Part shown: positions 8,562-17,406 of the stretch, piece by piece
Layout: the number at the start of each line of letters is the position of its first letter
Position numbering within the stretch: position 1 is the stretch's first letter
Notes under the pieces: model-generated
Told to the model about the DNA's origin: nothing
The model's database searches: none
What the model saw: the letters and a program-made list of their open reading frames with translations, nothing else
NCBI GenBank assembly: GCA_902492455.1
Contig: CABULH010000007.1
Coordinates: 1-64,000, forward strand
Source of the DNA: an uncultured Oscillospiraceae bacterium
Lineage (GTDB): Bacteria; Bacillota; Clostridia; Oscillospirales; Acutalibacteraceae
Length of the DNA: 64,000 nucleotides
Reading direction: 5' to 3'
Made by a program: the position numbers and the translations under genes

Positions 8562-9266
8562 ATGAGCCAGACTATATTGGTTTGCGACGACGATAAGGAA
8601 ATTGCGGCAGCGGTGGATATTTATCTGACAGCCGAGGGGTATAGGGTGATGAAAGCTTATGACGGCCTTCAGGCGATGGAACAGCTGCAGAACAATCCGG
8701 AGATCCAGCTGATTCTTATGGACATCATGATGCCTCGGCTGGATGGCATGCATGCGACAATGAAGATCCGGGAAAGCCGGAATATCCCGATTATTATGCT
8801 GTCCGCCAAAAGCGAAGACAACGATAAAATTTTGGGGCTCAACATTGGCGCCGACGATTACATCACCAAGCCCTTCAATCCTATGGAACTCATCGCCAGA
8901 GTTAAATCGCAGCTGCGGCGGTACACCAATTTCGGTACGGCAAAAGAGAACGGAAGCGATGCTTCGGTCCTGGTAAATGGCGGACTGGAACTGGATGACG
9001 GAGCAAAAAAAGTGTCGGTGGACGGCATGGAGGTTTCCTTAACCCCCGTGGAATACAAAATCGTCAAGTTCCTTATGGAAAACCGGGGTCTAGTGTTTTC
9101 CAGTTCACAGATTTATGAAAATGTCTGGAATGAACCCTCTTATGGCGCAGATAACATTGTAGCGGTCCATATCCGCCACATTCGTGAGAAAATCGAAATC
9201 AATCCAAAAGAACCACGCTATATCAAAGTGATTTGGGGACATGGATACAAGATGGAAAAACTCTGA
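8562..9266 (+). CDS. OmpR/PhoB-family response regulator
   Basis: A 234-residue DNA-binding response regulator. The receiver domain (about 1-115) has the acidic pair at residues 9-11, phospho-acceptor D54 in LILMDIMMPRLDG, and K in the ITKPFNPMEL segment. The C-terminal winged helix (about 135-234) has the family pattern PVEYKIVKFLMEN and ends VIWGHGYKME. I start at 8562 with GGAGG six bases upstream rather than at the ATG at 8541. It is followed after 21 bases by its histidine kinase. Confidence 0.92.
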   Translation: MSQTILVCDDDKEIAAAVDIYLTAEGYRVMKAYDGLQAMEQLQNNPEIQLILMDIMMPRLDGMHATMKIRESRNIPIIMLSAKSEDNDKILGLNIGADDYITKPFNPMELIARVKSQLRRYTNFGTAKENGSDASVLVNGGLELDDGAKKVSVDGMEVSLTPVEYKIVKFLMENRGLVFSSSQIYENVWNEPSYGADNIVAVHIRHIREKIEINPKEPRYIKVIWGHGYKMEKL

Positions 9267-9287
9267 TGGCGAAAGGGGCGGTGGTCG

Positions 9288-11195
9288 GTGTCAAAGCTGA
9301 AAAAAAGTCTGTTTGCCAAGCTCATTGCCAGCGTACTGCTGGTGATTACCATGGCGGCGTGCGCAGCGGGCGTTGGCGGCACTCTTTACATGGTAAATCG
9401 ATATGATGTTTTGGACAACGACTATCTGAACAGTTATGCCTGCAGACAAACGCAATATCAAAAAATCTATAATGTACGGGATTATTATAAGCTATCTCAG
9501 CAGCTGGCTCAAGGGGAAGAACTTTCCTACGGAGATCTGGCCAATCTGGAGGCGCTGGAAAGACAGCTGGGCATTACCGAATCCTCCAATCTGGTGTGGA
9601 GCTTGTATGATGACAGCGGCAAGCTGCTGGCCTCTAATCTTGCTGCCGGAGAGGATCTGAAGGAGCTGATCGCCCCCCGGGAAATGAACCGCCTGGACGA
9701 AAGCATCTATTCAGAAGAGGGGCAGAAGGAAACGGTATGGCATATATCCTTCGGCGTGCGCAGCGGTCTGCCCTATACCGACGAGTTCTCTCAGGAAAAT
9801 CAGCTGTTCCTCCGGCTGAAGAAACTGTTTATGCCGATTATCGTTGCAACGATTCTATCCGGTCTGGTAACCATCGTGCTGTTCTGCTTTCTGATTGCCG
9901 CCGCCGGACATAAGGCGAATGCGGAAAAGCCGGTGATCAACAGCTTTGATAAGATCTGGCTGGAACCCTTATTGGTGATCGCCGTTTTGCTGTTCGCCGC
10001 AGTGTTCTCTTATTATGATTTTCTTCCTCTGCTGTTCTTTCTGATTATCACTGTTATCTATATGCTGATCTTGGTTCTTTCGGTAGTACGGCGCGCCAAA
10101 ACCGGCAATTTGTATCGTACAACATTTCTTTATCTTTTTCTGCGCCTTATTATAACGATGGTCAAGCACACTGCTATCACCCTGCGGGTCAGTCTTGTGG
10201 TTTGCATTTATCTTATCGTTCAGCTCCTGACGATTTTCGGCTTGTGGCAGGGCTCTTTCTTTTCCGCTATCTTGTGGTTCTTCAGCAATCTCGCTGTTCT
10301 GACTCTGGGCATTCTGGCCGCTATTCAGTATGACCGAATCAAGAAGGCTACTGATCGTATGGCGGCAGGCGAACTGGGCCGGGTAGTGGATGTGAGCAGC
10401 GTTTCCCTTTTCGCCAAAATAGCGCGCAATCTGAACAGTACCGGCAGCGCCTTGAATACCGCAGTGGAGAAGGCTACCAGCAGCGAACGAATGAAGACGG
10501 AACTCATCACCAATGTTTCTCATGATATCAAAACGCCGCTGACATCCATCATCAGTTATGTTGGTTTGCTGAAAACCACCGATATTCAGGATCCAAAAGC
10601 TTTGGAATATATCGATGTGTTGGAACGAAAATCAAAACGTCTGGGACAGCTGATGGCCGATCTGGTGGAAGCCTCCAAAGTAACCTCCGGCAATATAGCG
10701 GTCAACATGGAGATGCTGAATCTAGGGGAGCTGGTCAAGCAAGCCGGCGGAGAATTTGAATCCCGTCTGGAAGAACGTGGAATCACCTTAATGTGTCATC
10801 TTCCGGAACAGCCGGTGATGGTGTACGCCGATGGAAGGCATATGTGGCGGGTACTGGACAATATTTTCGGTAATACGGTAAAATATGCCATGGACGGCAC
10901 CAGAGTATATGTGGATTTGGCGGAATTGTCGGGAGAAGTGATTCTTTCGGTGAAAAATATTTCTCGTGATCCCTTGAATATAGAGCCGGAGGAACTGACG
11001 GAACGGTTTGTCCGCGGCGATCAGTCCCGTAATACAGAAGGAAGCGGATTAGGACTCTCCATAGCCCGCAGTCTGATGGAGTTGCAGGGAGGAACGATGA
11101 ATATTCAGATTGATGGCGACCTTTTCAAGGTTGTTTTGGGCTTAAAAAAGACTGTTGATCCTGGGTCCGAATATCCTTCTTATCCACAAATTTAA
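9288..11195 (+). CDS. membrane sensor histidine kinase
   Basis: A 635-residue sensor kinase that starts with GTG after GAAAGGGGCGG. An N-terminal membrane segment (about 8-36) and an extracellular loop (about 37-180) are followed by several more hydrophobic segments (about 182-345), more than in a simple two-helix kinase. The phosphorylated histidine is H412 in NVSHDIKTPLTS. The N box is DNIFGNTVKYA and the G box GSGLGLSIARS. It partners the preceding response regulator. The signal is unknown; no transporter gene sits beside it to suggest a bacitracin-type system. Confidence 0.92.
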   Translation: MSKLKKSLFAKLIASVLLVITMAACAAGVGGTLYMVNRYDVLDNDYLNSYACRQTQYQKIYNVRDYYKLSQQLAQGEELSYGDLANLEALERQLGITESSNLVWSLYDDSGKLLASNLAAGEDLKELIAPREMNRLDESIYSEEGQKETVWHISFGVRSGLPYTDEFSQENQLFLRLKKLFMPIIVATILSGLVTIVLFCFLIAAAGHKANAEKPVINSFDKIWLEPLLVIAVLLFAAVFSYYDFLPLLFFLIITVIYMLILVLSVVRRAKTGNLYRTTFLYLFLRLIITMVKHTAITLRVSLVVCIYLIVQLLTIFGLWQGSFFSAILWFFSNLAVLTLGILAAIQYDRIKKATDRMAAGELGRVVDVSSVSLFAKIARNLNSTGSALNTAVEKATSSERMKTELITNVSHDIKTPLTSIISYVGLLKTTDIQDPKALEYIDVLERKSKRLGQLMADLVEASKVTSGNIAVNMEMLNLGELVKQAGGEFESRLEERGITLMCHLPEQPVMVYADGRHMWRVLDNIFGNTVKYAMDGTRVYVDLAELSGEVILSVKNISRDPLNIEPEELTERFVRGDQSRNTEGSGLGLSIARSLMELQGGTMNIQIDGDLFKVVLGLKKTVDPGSEYPSYPQI

Positions 11196-11213
11196 ATCAA
11201 AAAGAGAGAAACA

Positions 11214-11260
11214 AAATCATCGGGCGGAGCTTTCATTTCAGAAGCTCCGCCCGATGATTT
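11214..11260 (-). terminator. long hairpin terminator between convergent genes
   Basis: A perfect 19-pair stem (11214-11232 with 11242-11260) and a nine-base loop. On the minus strand it is followed by a T-rich tail, so it best serves the minus-strand gene that ends at 11278. On the plus strand it follows the kinase gene by 19 bases but lacks a T run. Confidence 0.75.
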
Positions 11261-11277
11261 ATGATAGACTGGACAGA

Positions 11278-11793
11278 TTAGAAAAAGACCACATGATACC
11301 AGTTGGGGCGAATCTTTTTTGTGGAAATTTTCTTATAGTTTTTTAGATATTGGTGCTGAGAGGGCGCTTGGTCTTCCCGGGTATACATAATTGCATAAGA
11401 TTCGTCGAGGGAAGAGAAGGAGATACCTTCGTCATCTACATAGATCATACTCAGAGAAAGGTTTTTGGAGCGAAAAAGATTTTGGATATTTCGCAGTTTA
11501 TTGGCTTCCGTTTTACCTAGAATAACAGTGTTTCCATCAAAATCCGTGATGACTGGCTTTTCTGTGTCTACGAATAAGATGGAGGAATGCTGTTCCTTGG
11601 CAAGATAATCGGACAGTTGAACCATAGCTTGGAAATTCTCATGATACGCATCGAAATCTTCCAGACAAATATCCCATTTTTTGCTGCCCCTTAAAACCAT
11701 ACTCATCACAACATAGGCGATGACAACACCTGCCAGCAGGCAGATTGTTAGAATTGCAAATTTTTTTCTTTCTTTTGCTTCCCATTTCTCCAC
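11278..11793 (-). CDS. membrane-anchored protein of unknown function
   Basis: A 171-residue protein I do not recognise. A basic N-terminus (KERKK) and one hydrophobic helix (about residues 12-33) suggest a signal-anchor, leaving about 135 residues outside the membrane. The soluble part alternates short strands and helices, with FVDTEKPVITDFDGNTVILG in its middle. The start is GTG at 11793 with GAGAGGAG about twelve bases upstream. It is a single-gene unit, antisense to both neighbours, with its own promoter and terminator. Its composition is more AT-rich than the genes around it. Confidence 0.7.
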   Translation of the reverse strand: MEKWEAKERKKFAILTICLLAGVVIAYVVMSMVLRGSKKWDICLEDFDAYHENFQAMVQLSDYLAKEQHSSILFVDTEKPVITDFDGNTVILGKTEANKLRNIQNLFRSKNLSLSMIYVDDEGISFSSLDESYAIMYTREDQAPSQHQYLKNYKKISTKKIRPNWYHVVFF

Positions 11794-11899
11794 TATATAC
11801 TAACGCTCCTCTCACAAAAGATGCACTGTATTGTACAGAGACATATCTGAGGTTAATATCTGATAACCGCCATATTCAATCTGCTGATTAACTTGTTCT

Positions 11900-11928
11900 A
11901 TCATAACACAAATTCAGTTATTTGTCAG
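11900..11928 (-). promoter_or_regulatory. promoter of the membrane-anchored unknown gene
   Basis: Minus strand: CTGACA (11923-11928), 17-base spacer, TATGAT (11900-11905). Both hexamers match five of six consensus bases. The leader would be about 100 bases. Confidence 0.55.
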
Positions 11929-12090
11929 TCAAAAGCGGCTTTGGGCATTCATCAGCAGTGTGTTGCTTGTCTTTGGACAAGCGCACTTGGTTTTACTTGA
12001 GCAGCATAGGCAAGAATCCTCCTCAAAGAAAATCTTTTTTGTCCGGATTCTCTCAATTTACTTTTTTCCAAACTTCACTCAAAGGGGATA

Positions 12091-12119
12091 TTGCCGGAGA
12101 ATGAAGAATATGGTATACT
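12091..12119 (+). promoter_or_regulatory. promoter of the ruv operon
   Basis: TTGCCG (12091-12096), 17-base spacer, TATACT (12114-12119), about 50 bases before the ruvC start. Confidence 0.65.
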
Positions 12120-12170
12120 GGAAAAGATATGGAGACGACAACTTGTCTGGAAAGGACAGGACGGTTTACA

Positions 12171-12677
12171 TTGATTATTTTAGGAATTGATCCTGGATAT
12201 GCCATTGTGGGATGGGGCTGTGTGCGCTATGAACGGGCGCGGTTCGCCCCGCTGGATTACGGCGCAGTCACCACACCCGCAGGGATGGATTTTTCTATCC
12301 GGCTGGAGTATATTTATGACGAACTGTCTATGCTGCTGGCACAAAAAAAGCCGGATGCGATGGCGGTAGAAAAGCTGTATTTCAAGAACAATCAAAAAAC
12401 AGCCATTGATGTGGCACAGGCCCGGGGGATGGTGCTGCTGGCCGCCCGAAAGGCACGAATACCATTATTTGAATACACACCGCTGCAGGTGAAAAGCGCT
12501 GTGACCGGCTTTGGCCGCGCGGAAAAGCCCCAGGTGATGGAGATGACCAGAAGGCTGTTGGGGCTTCGGGAGGTACCGAAGCCGGACGATACCGCCGACG
12601 CTTTGGCTATTGCCATTTGCCATGGACAGATGGGCGGTACGGCGTTGAAACGGCGGATCATCGGCGGGGATTTATAA
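12171..12677 (+). CDS. ruvC: Holliday junction resolvase RuvC
   Basis: A 168-residue endonuclease that cuts Holliday junctions in homologous recombination together with RuvAB. The four acidic catalytic residues are in place: D7 in GIDPG, E67 in VEKLYF, and D140 and D143 in KPDDTADALA. I use the TTG at 12171, which puts D7 at the family position and has GGACAGGACGG just upstream; an ATG at 12129 would add 14 unconserved residues. It opens a ruvC-ruvA-ruvB cluster. Confidence 0.95.
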   Translation: MIILGIDPGYAIVGWGCVRYERARFAPLDYGAVTTPAGMDFSIRLEYIYDELSMLLAQKKPDAMAVEKLYFKNNQKTAIDVAQARGMVLLAARKARIPLFEYTPLQVKSAVTGFGRAEKPQVMEMTRRLLGLREVPKPDDTADALAIAICHGQMGGTALKRRIIGGDL

Positions 12678-12698
12678 GAAGGAAACGGAGGTGCCGCG

Positions 12699-13301
12699 AT
12701 GCTATACAGTGTTCGTGGAAAACTGATTCATATGGAACCGCGCACAGCGGTGGTGGAGTGCGGCGGCGTTGGCTATAAGTGCTTTATCACCATGAATACC
12801 GCCCGGCAGCTGCCGGCGCTGGGCGGGGAGGTTATGCTGTATACCATCCTCAGCGTCCGTGAAGACGCAGTGGATTTGTTTGGGTTTGCCGAGCAGGGGG
12901 AACTGAACTGTTTTAAACAGCTGACGGCGGTATCCGGTGTTGGGCCCAAGGCTGCGGTGGCGATTTTATCCGAACTTTCGCCGGAAAAAGTGGCCTTGGC
13001 AGTCGCTGCGGGAGACTATAAAACCCTGACCCGTGCTTCCGGCGTGGGGCCCAAACTGGCTCAGCGTATTGTGTTGGAAATGAAAGATAAGGTGGGAGCG
13101 TTGCAGGTGTCTGCCGGAATAGAAATGCCGGCGGAGACAGCGGCGGTTTCCGCTTCAGGCAACGCCGCCCAGGCAGTTTCCGCTCTTACAGTGCTGGGCT
13201 TTTCCGCCGGGGAAGCATCCGCCGCCGTTGGGAAGCTGGACAGCGCGCTCCCGGTGGAAACATTGGTACGGGAAGCTTTGAAATCCTTGGGCAAGCATTG
13301 A
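12699..13301 (+). CDS. ruvA: Holliday junction branch migration protein RuvA
   Basis: A 200-residue DNA-binding subunit that holds the four-way junction while RuvB pumps it. It starts with the OB-fold strand MLYSVRGKLIH, has two helix-hairpin-helix motifs (VSGVGPKAAVAIL and ASGVGPKLAQRIV), and ends in the small RuvB-contacting domain (SALTVLGFSAGEASAAV). It lies 21 bases after ruvC with GGAGGTG as binding site. Confidence 0.95.
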   Translation: MLYSVRGKLIHMEPRTAVVECGGVGYKCFITMNTARQLPALGGEVMLYTILSVREDAVDLFGFAEQGELNCFKQLTAVSGVGPKAAVAILSELSPEKVALAVAAGDYKTLTRASGVGPKLAQRIVLEMKDKVGALQVSAGIEMPAETAAVSASGNAAQAVSALTVLGFSAGEASAAVGKLDSALPVETLVREALKSLGKH

Positions 13302-13325
13302 ACGAGCGAAGGGATTGGTTGCGGT

Positions 13326-13682
13326 ATGAAAAGTGTGAAACCGGGCAGAGGCCCTTCCTTTATGGGCGGCATCGGCGCGGTCTTTGTGGCCTTTTTCGGA
13401 GTGATATGGACGATTCTCGCCGCAACGATGGGTGCTCCCGGATTTTTTGTGTTGTTTGGCATCGGCTTTATAATTCTTGCTGTCATTCAGGGCGTTTATC
13501 ATTTCCGTAATGCGACGGGGCAAAACCGCTTTTCGGTTTTCGATATTACGGAAGCTGGAGAGGAACCTGACCCCCTGGAAAAGCCGCAGGAGCAAATGAA
13601 AGACACCGCTTTTTGTCCGTCCTGCGGATCGGCGGTCAAGCGGGAGGACGCTTACTGCCGCAGTTGTGGGAAAAAGCTTTGA
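13326..13682 (+). CDS. small two-helix membrane protein with C-terminal zinc ribbon
   Basis: A 118-residue protein with two hydrophobic segments (about residues 13-35 and 40-58), then an acidic linker and a C-terminal CPSCG-X11-CRSCG zinc ribbon. Similar zinc-ribbon membrane proteins occur widely in Clostridia without known function. It sits between ruvA and ruvB, in the same orientation with short gaps, so it is cotranscribed with the branch-migration genes. There is no evidence that it takes part in recombination. Confidence 0.8.
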   Translation: MKSVKPGRGPSFMGGIGAVFVAFFGVIWTILAATMGAPGFFVLFGIGFIILAVIQGVYHFRNATGQNRFSVFDITEAGEEPDPLEKPQEQMKDTAFCPSCGSAVKREDAYCRSCGKKL

Positions 13683-13709
13683 GCATCGAGGAGGAAGGGG
13701 TCCGCGGAG

Positions 13710-14732
13710 ATGGAAATGGATTATGAAAACCGCCTGGTTTCCACAGAATATATACCGGAGGACGAAGGTGACAATCCTCTGCGTCCTAGGGCGCTGAAGG
13801 AGTATATCGGACAAGAAAAGGTCAAACAGAATTTGTCGGTGTTTGTGGATGCTGCTAAAATCCGCGGCGAGGCGCTGGATCATGTGCTGCTGTATGGTCC
13901 TCCCGGATTGGGAAAAACCACTTTGGCGGCCATCATCGCCGCAGAGATGGGGGTTAATTTCCGCATCACATCAGGACCGGCTTTGGAACGGCCGGGAGAT
14001 TTGGCGGCGCTACTTACCAATTTGGACCAGGGGGACGTGCTGTTTATCGATGAGATCCACCGGTTATCCCGAACGGTGGAGGAAATTCTTTATCCTGCCA
14101 TGGAGGATTTTGCCATCGATATTATCAACGGCAAGGGACAGGGCGCGGCCTCCATTCATCTGCCGCTGCCTAAGTTCACATTGATCGGTGCCACTACCCG
14201 GGCCGGACAGCTGTCCGCACCTCTACGGGATCGCTTTGGCGTGATTTTGCGGCTGGAGCTCTATTCGCCGGAAGAACTGGGAGAAATCGTGATGCGCAGC
14301 GCCGATATCCTGCATATCCCCTGCGACCGGGATGGCGCGTTGGAAATTGCCTCCCGCTGCCGGGGCACCCCTCGAATCGCCAACCGAATGCTGAAGCGGG
14401 TGCGGGATTTTGCCCAGGTGATGAGCGGCGGCGTGATAACGGCGGATACCGCCCGTCAGGCTTTGGATCGGATGGAAGTGGACGAATTGGGACTGGACAT
14501 GGTTGACCGGCGGATGCTGGAGGCTATGATCAAGCATTACAACGGCGGGCCGGTGGGGCTGGATACGCTGGCGGCGGTAATCGGTGAGGAATCTGTCACC
14601 ATTGAGGACGTATACGAACCGTATTTGATGCAGATTGGATTTATCCAACGCACTCCCCGGGGACGAGTGGTGCTGCCAGCGGCTTACGCTCATTTGGGCA
14701 TCGAGTATATGGGCCAGATGACGCTGGGCTGA
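13710..14732 (+). CDS. ruvB: Holliday junction DNA helicase RuvB
   Basis: A 340-residue AAA+ motor that drives branch migration. Walker A is GPPGLGKTTLA near residue 62, Walker B is LFIDEIHRLS, sensor 1 lies in IGATTRAG, the arginine finger region is APLRDRFG, and the C-terminal winged helix ends IQRTPRGRV. Length is normal. It follows the zinc-ribbon gene by 27 bases in the ruvCAB cluster. Confidence 0.97.
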   Translation: MEMDYENRLVSTEYIPEDEGDNPLRPRALKEYIGQEKVKQNLSVFVDAAKIRGEALDHVLLYGPPGLGKTTLAAIIAAEMGVNFRITSGPALERPGDLAALLTNLDQGDVLFIDEIHRLSRTVEEILYPAMEDFAIDIINGKGQGAASIHLPLPKFTLIGATTRAGQLSAPLRDRFGVILRLELYSPEELGEIVMRSADILHIPCDRDGALEIASRCRGTPRIANRMLKRVRDFAQVMSGGVITADTARQALDRMEVDELGLDMVDRRMLEAMIKHYNGGPVGLDTLAAVIGEESVTIEDVYEPYLMQIGFIQRTPRGRVVLPAAYAHLGIEYMGQMTLG

Positions 14733-14757
14733 TCGGAAGTAGAAAGGAAGCGAACGG

Positions 14758-15000
14758 ATGCTGTACTGGTTTTTAATCGGGCTGGGACTGACCGGCGCAC
14801 TGGCTGGCTTTGTGCTGATGATCGTCACCCAGAACAGGGAGCAAAAGACATGGAAATCCCTGCTGAAAGAAGATAAAGCTTCCGCCGAGGAACGATTTAA
14901 AACACTGCAGAAGGAAAAGTTTGCCGCTCCCTTGCGGCTATCATTGATTCTGATTTTGGCAGGTATGGCATTAGGCGTGTTGGGCATCATTGTACGATAA
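14758..15000 (+). CDS. small membrane protein, two helices, unknown function
   Basis: An 80-residue protein with one helix at each end (about 3-22 and 59-79) and a charged, lysine/glutamate-rich middle of about 35 residues likely to be helical. It lies 25 bases after ruvB with GAAAGGAAG upstream and before glmM. No family is recognised. The hairpin topology suggests both termini on one side of the membrane. Confidence 0.65.
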   Translation: MLYWFLIGLGLTGALAGFVLMIVTQNREQKTWKSLLKEDKASAEERFKTLQKEKFAAPLRLSLILILAGMALGVLGIIVR

Positions 15001-15078
15001 AAGGTAATCACGCCTGTTTGTGGCGGGCGATGATGAATAAAAGCATTGTGGGAAAATTTTGCTGAAAGAGGTATGAGT

Positions 15079-16431
15079 ATGGGAAGACTGTTTGGTACGG
15101 ACGGCGCCCGCGGGGTAGCCAATTCGGAACTGACCTGCGAAATCGCTATGGCTATCGGCCGCGCCGCGGCGATGGTGCTGCTGGAGACGGAGCATCGCCG
15201 TCCCCGGGTAGTGATCGGCAAGGATACCCGCGTTTCCTCCGATATGCTGGAGGCGGCGCTGGTGGCTGGCCTTTGCTCTGTGGGAGCGGATGTCTCTCTG
15301 CTGGGCGTTGTGCCCACACCGGCGGTAGCTTATCTGGTGAAACATTATGAGGCGGATGCGGGTGTGATGATTTCCGCCTCTCATAATCCTTGTGAATACA
15401 ACGGCATCAAGCTGTTTAATGGAGAGGGATATAAGCTGTCCGACGAACTGGAGGAGGAAATCGAAGCCATTGTGCTGGATGGCGCGCAGACGCCTCCCTG
15501 TCCCACCGGCGGAGATGTAGGCCGGGTAAACAGATGTAAAAACGCGGTGGACGATTATGTGCGCCATCTGCTCACTGTCACCGATGTGGATCTGCGTGGG
15601 ATGCGTTTGGCAGTAGACTGCGCCAACGGCTCCGCCAGCGCTACTGCCCGTAAGCTGTTTTCCGCCTTGGGCGCGGACTGCGTCTTTCTCAACGACCAGC
15701 CGGACGGTGTGAATATCAATGAGAACTGCGGCTCTACCCACATTGAGCAGCTGTCCGATTTTGTAAAGAAGCTGAAATTTTTTGCCGGTGTGGCCTTTGA
15801 CGGGGACGCCGACCGCTGTCTGGCGGTGGATGAACAGGGAAACCTGGTGGATGGTGATAAAATCATCGCCGCTCTGGCACTAGATATGAAGGAAAAAGGT
15901 GAGCTCCCCGGTGACGCAGCGGTAGTGACCGTCATGTCCAATCTAGGCTTTTTCCGCTGCTGTGAAGAAAACGGTATTGCGGCGGTTTCCACCAAGGTGG
16001 GAGACCGTTATGTGCTGGAGGAAATGGTAAAAAGCGGCTATATGATCGGCGGAGAGCAGTCCGGCCATATCATCTTTCTCAAACACGCAACCACGGGAGA
16101 CGGACAGATGTCTGCCATCAAGCTGCTTTCCGCTTGTCGTGAAAAAGGCTGGAAGCTCTCTCGTCTAGCCGGTGTGATGGAGCGCTATCCCCAAGTGATG
16201 CTCAATGTACGGGCCACGGCGGAACAGAAAGCCAAATATGCTGCTGATGAAAAATTGGCGGCTCAAATTAAAGCCGCAGGCGACAGTCTGGGTCGGGACG
16301 GCCGGGTATTGGTCCGGGTATCCGGTACCGAGCCGCTGCTGCGGGTAATGGTGGAAGGCAAGGATTTCGACACCATCAATGACTTGGCGGTGGATTTGGC
16401 GGAGAAAATCAAAGCTGCCATCGCGGACTGA
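15079..16431 (+). CDS. glmM: phosphoglucosamine mutase
   Basis: A 450-residue enzyme that converts glucosamine-6-phosphate to glucosamine-1-phosphate for peptidoglycan precursors. It begins MGRLFGTDGARG, has the phosphoserine loop ISASHNP near residue 100, the metal loop DGDADR near residue 240, and the phosphate-binding RVSGTEPLLRVM near the C-terminus. I start at 15079 because AGAGG lies seven bases upstream; earlier in-frame ATGs overlap that site. It lies at the end of the ruv cluster. Confidence 0.95.
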   Translation: MGRLFGTDGARGVANSELTCEIAMAIGRAAAMVLLETEHRRPRVVIGKDTRVSSDMLEAALVAGLCSVGADVSLLGVVPTPAVAYLVKHYEADAGVMISASHNPCEYNGIKLFNGEGYKLSDELEEEIEAIVLDGAQTPPCPTGGDVGRVNRCKNAVDDYVRHLLTVTDVDLRGMRLAVDCANGSASATARKLFSALGADCVFLNDQPDGVNINENCGSTHIEQLSDFVKKLKFFAGVAFDGDADRCLAVDEQGNLVDGDKIIAALALDMKEKGELPGDAAVVTVMSNLGFFRCCEENGIAAVSTKVGDRYVLEEMVKSGYMIGGEQSGHIIFLKHATTGDGQMSAIKLLSACREKGWKLSRLAGVMERYPQVMLNVRATAEQKAKYAADEKLAAQIKAAGDSLGRDGRVLVRVSGTEPLLRVMVEGKDFDTINDLAVDLAEKIKAAIAD

Positions 16432-16476
16432 AGCCGTTAACCGAAAGCACAGGAAACACAGAAAGGCGGTTGTCCC

Positions 16477-17340
16477 ATGAGAACGGCTGAAAACTGGAAA
16501 GACTATACGCTGTTGGATGCCTCCCGCGGCGAACGGCTGGAAAAATGGGGCGATGTGGTGCTGATTCGTCCGGATCCACAGGTGATCTGGAATACTCCTC
16601 GAACCGATCCTTTGTGGCGCCGTGCCCATGCCCGTTACCGCCGGTCCAGCACCGGCGGCGGGCAGTGGGAACGGCTAAAACCGTTGCCGGACAGTTGGCA
16701 GATCGGCTATGGTAACCTGCGGCTCAATTTGAAGCCCATGGGATTTAAACACACAGGGGTGTTTCCCGAGCAAGCGGTGAACTGGGATGCTATGGCGTCC
16801 ATGATCCAGGAGGCGGGACGACCGGTGAAAGTGCTGAATCTATTTGGTTACACCGGCTGTGCTACCTTGACCTGTGCTGCCGCCGGCGCCCACGTGACTC
16901 ATGTGGATGCTTCCAAAGGGATGGTCGCCTGGGGCAGGGAAAACGCTGCCGCCTCCGGACTGGCAGATAAGCCCATCCGCTGGCTGGTGGATGACTGCGG
17001 CAAATTCGTCCAGCGGGAGCAGCGGCGTGGAAATACCTATGACGCCATTCTGATGGATCCTCCTTCTTACGGACGCGGACCGGGGGGAGAGGTGTGGAAG
17101 CTGGAGGAGCAGATTTATCCTTTAGTGGAACAATGCGCGGCGTTGCTTTCCGATCACCCATTGTTTTTTATCATCAATTCCTACACGGCTGGGTTATCGC
17201 CATCGGTGATGCGATATATTCTGGGAGCTCTGCTGGAAAAACGCTTCGGCGGAGAAGCTACTGCCGATGAGATCGGTCTGCCGGTGGTTCGCAGTGGTTT
17301 TTCGTTGCCATGCGGCGCTACAGCCATCTGGAAGGGCTGA
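16477..17340 (+). CDS. class I SAM-dependent methyltransferase (RlmI/YxiX-like, rRNA type)
   Basis: A 287-residue methyltransferase. The SAM motif I is VLNLFGYTGCATL near residue 115, motif II VTHVDASKGMV, and the motif IV segment is ILMDPPSYGRGPGGE. This DPPSYG form and the family context resemble the PF10672 group that includes 23S rRNA cytosine methyltransferases, but the N-terminal PUA domain of RlmI is not evident, so the substrate is uncertain. It follows glmM by 45 bases. Confidence 0.82.
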   Translation: MRTAENWKDYTLLDASRGERLEKWGDVVLIRPDPQVIWNTPRTDPLWRRAHARYRRSSTGGGQWERLKPLPDSWQIGYGNLRLNLKPMGFKHTGVFPEQAVNWDAMASMIQEAGRPVKVLNLFGYTGCATLTCAAAGAHVTHVDASKGMVAWGRENAAASGLADKPIRWLVDDCGKFVQREQRRGNTYDAILMDPPSYGRGPGGEVWKLEEQIYPLVEQCAALLSDHPLFFIINSYTAGLSPSVMRYILGALLEKRFGGEATADEIGLPVVRSGFSLPCGATAIWKG

Positions 17341-17406
17341 GAAGGGAACGTTAGAAAGATGTCAAACGCTGCTCCGTATAATGAAAAGTAGATGGGAGAA
17401 GGGCCT

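Larger units (their letters stand above)
11794..12170. other. 377-base divergent intergenic region
   Basis: It holds the minus-strand promoter of the preceding unknown gene, the plus-strand promoter of ruvC, and a 7-pair hairpin (GCTTGTC / GACAAGC, about 11966-11983). No LexA-type GAACNNNNGTTC box is visible before ruvC. Short frames here lack coding character. Confidence 0.6.

Noticed and set aside
11993..12007. A four-residue frame (MLLK) on the minus strand after a perfect GAGGAGG
   Set aside because: It lies upstream of the identified promoter for the minus-strand gene, is very short, and has no terminator-antiterminator structure after it.
14223..15317. A 364-codon minus-strand frame over ruvB and glmM
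   Set aside because: Antisense to two clear housekeeping genes; serine/proline-rich low-complexity translation without family features.
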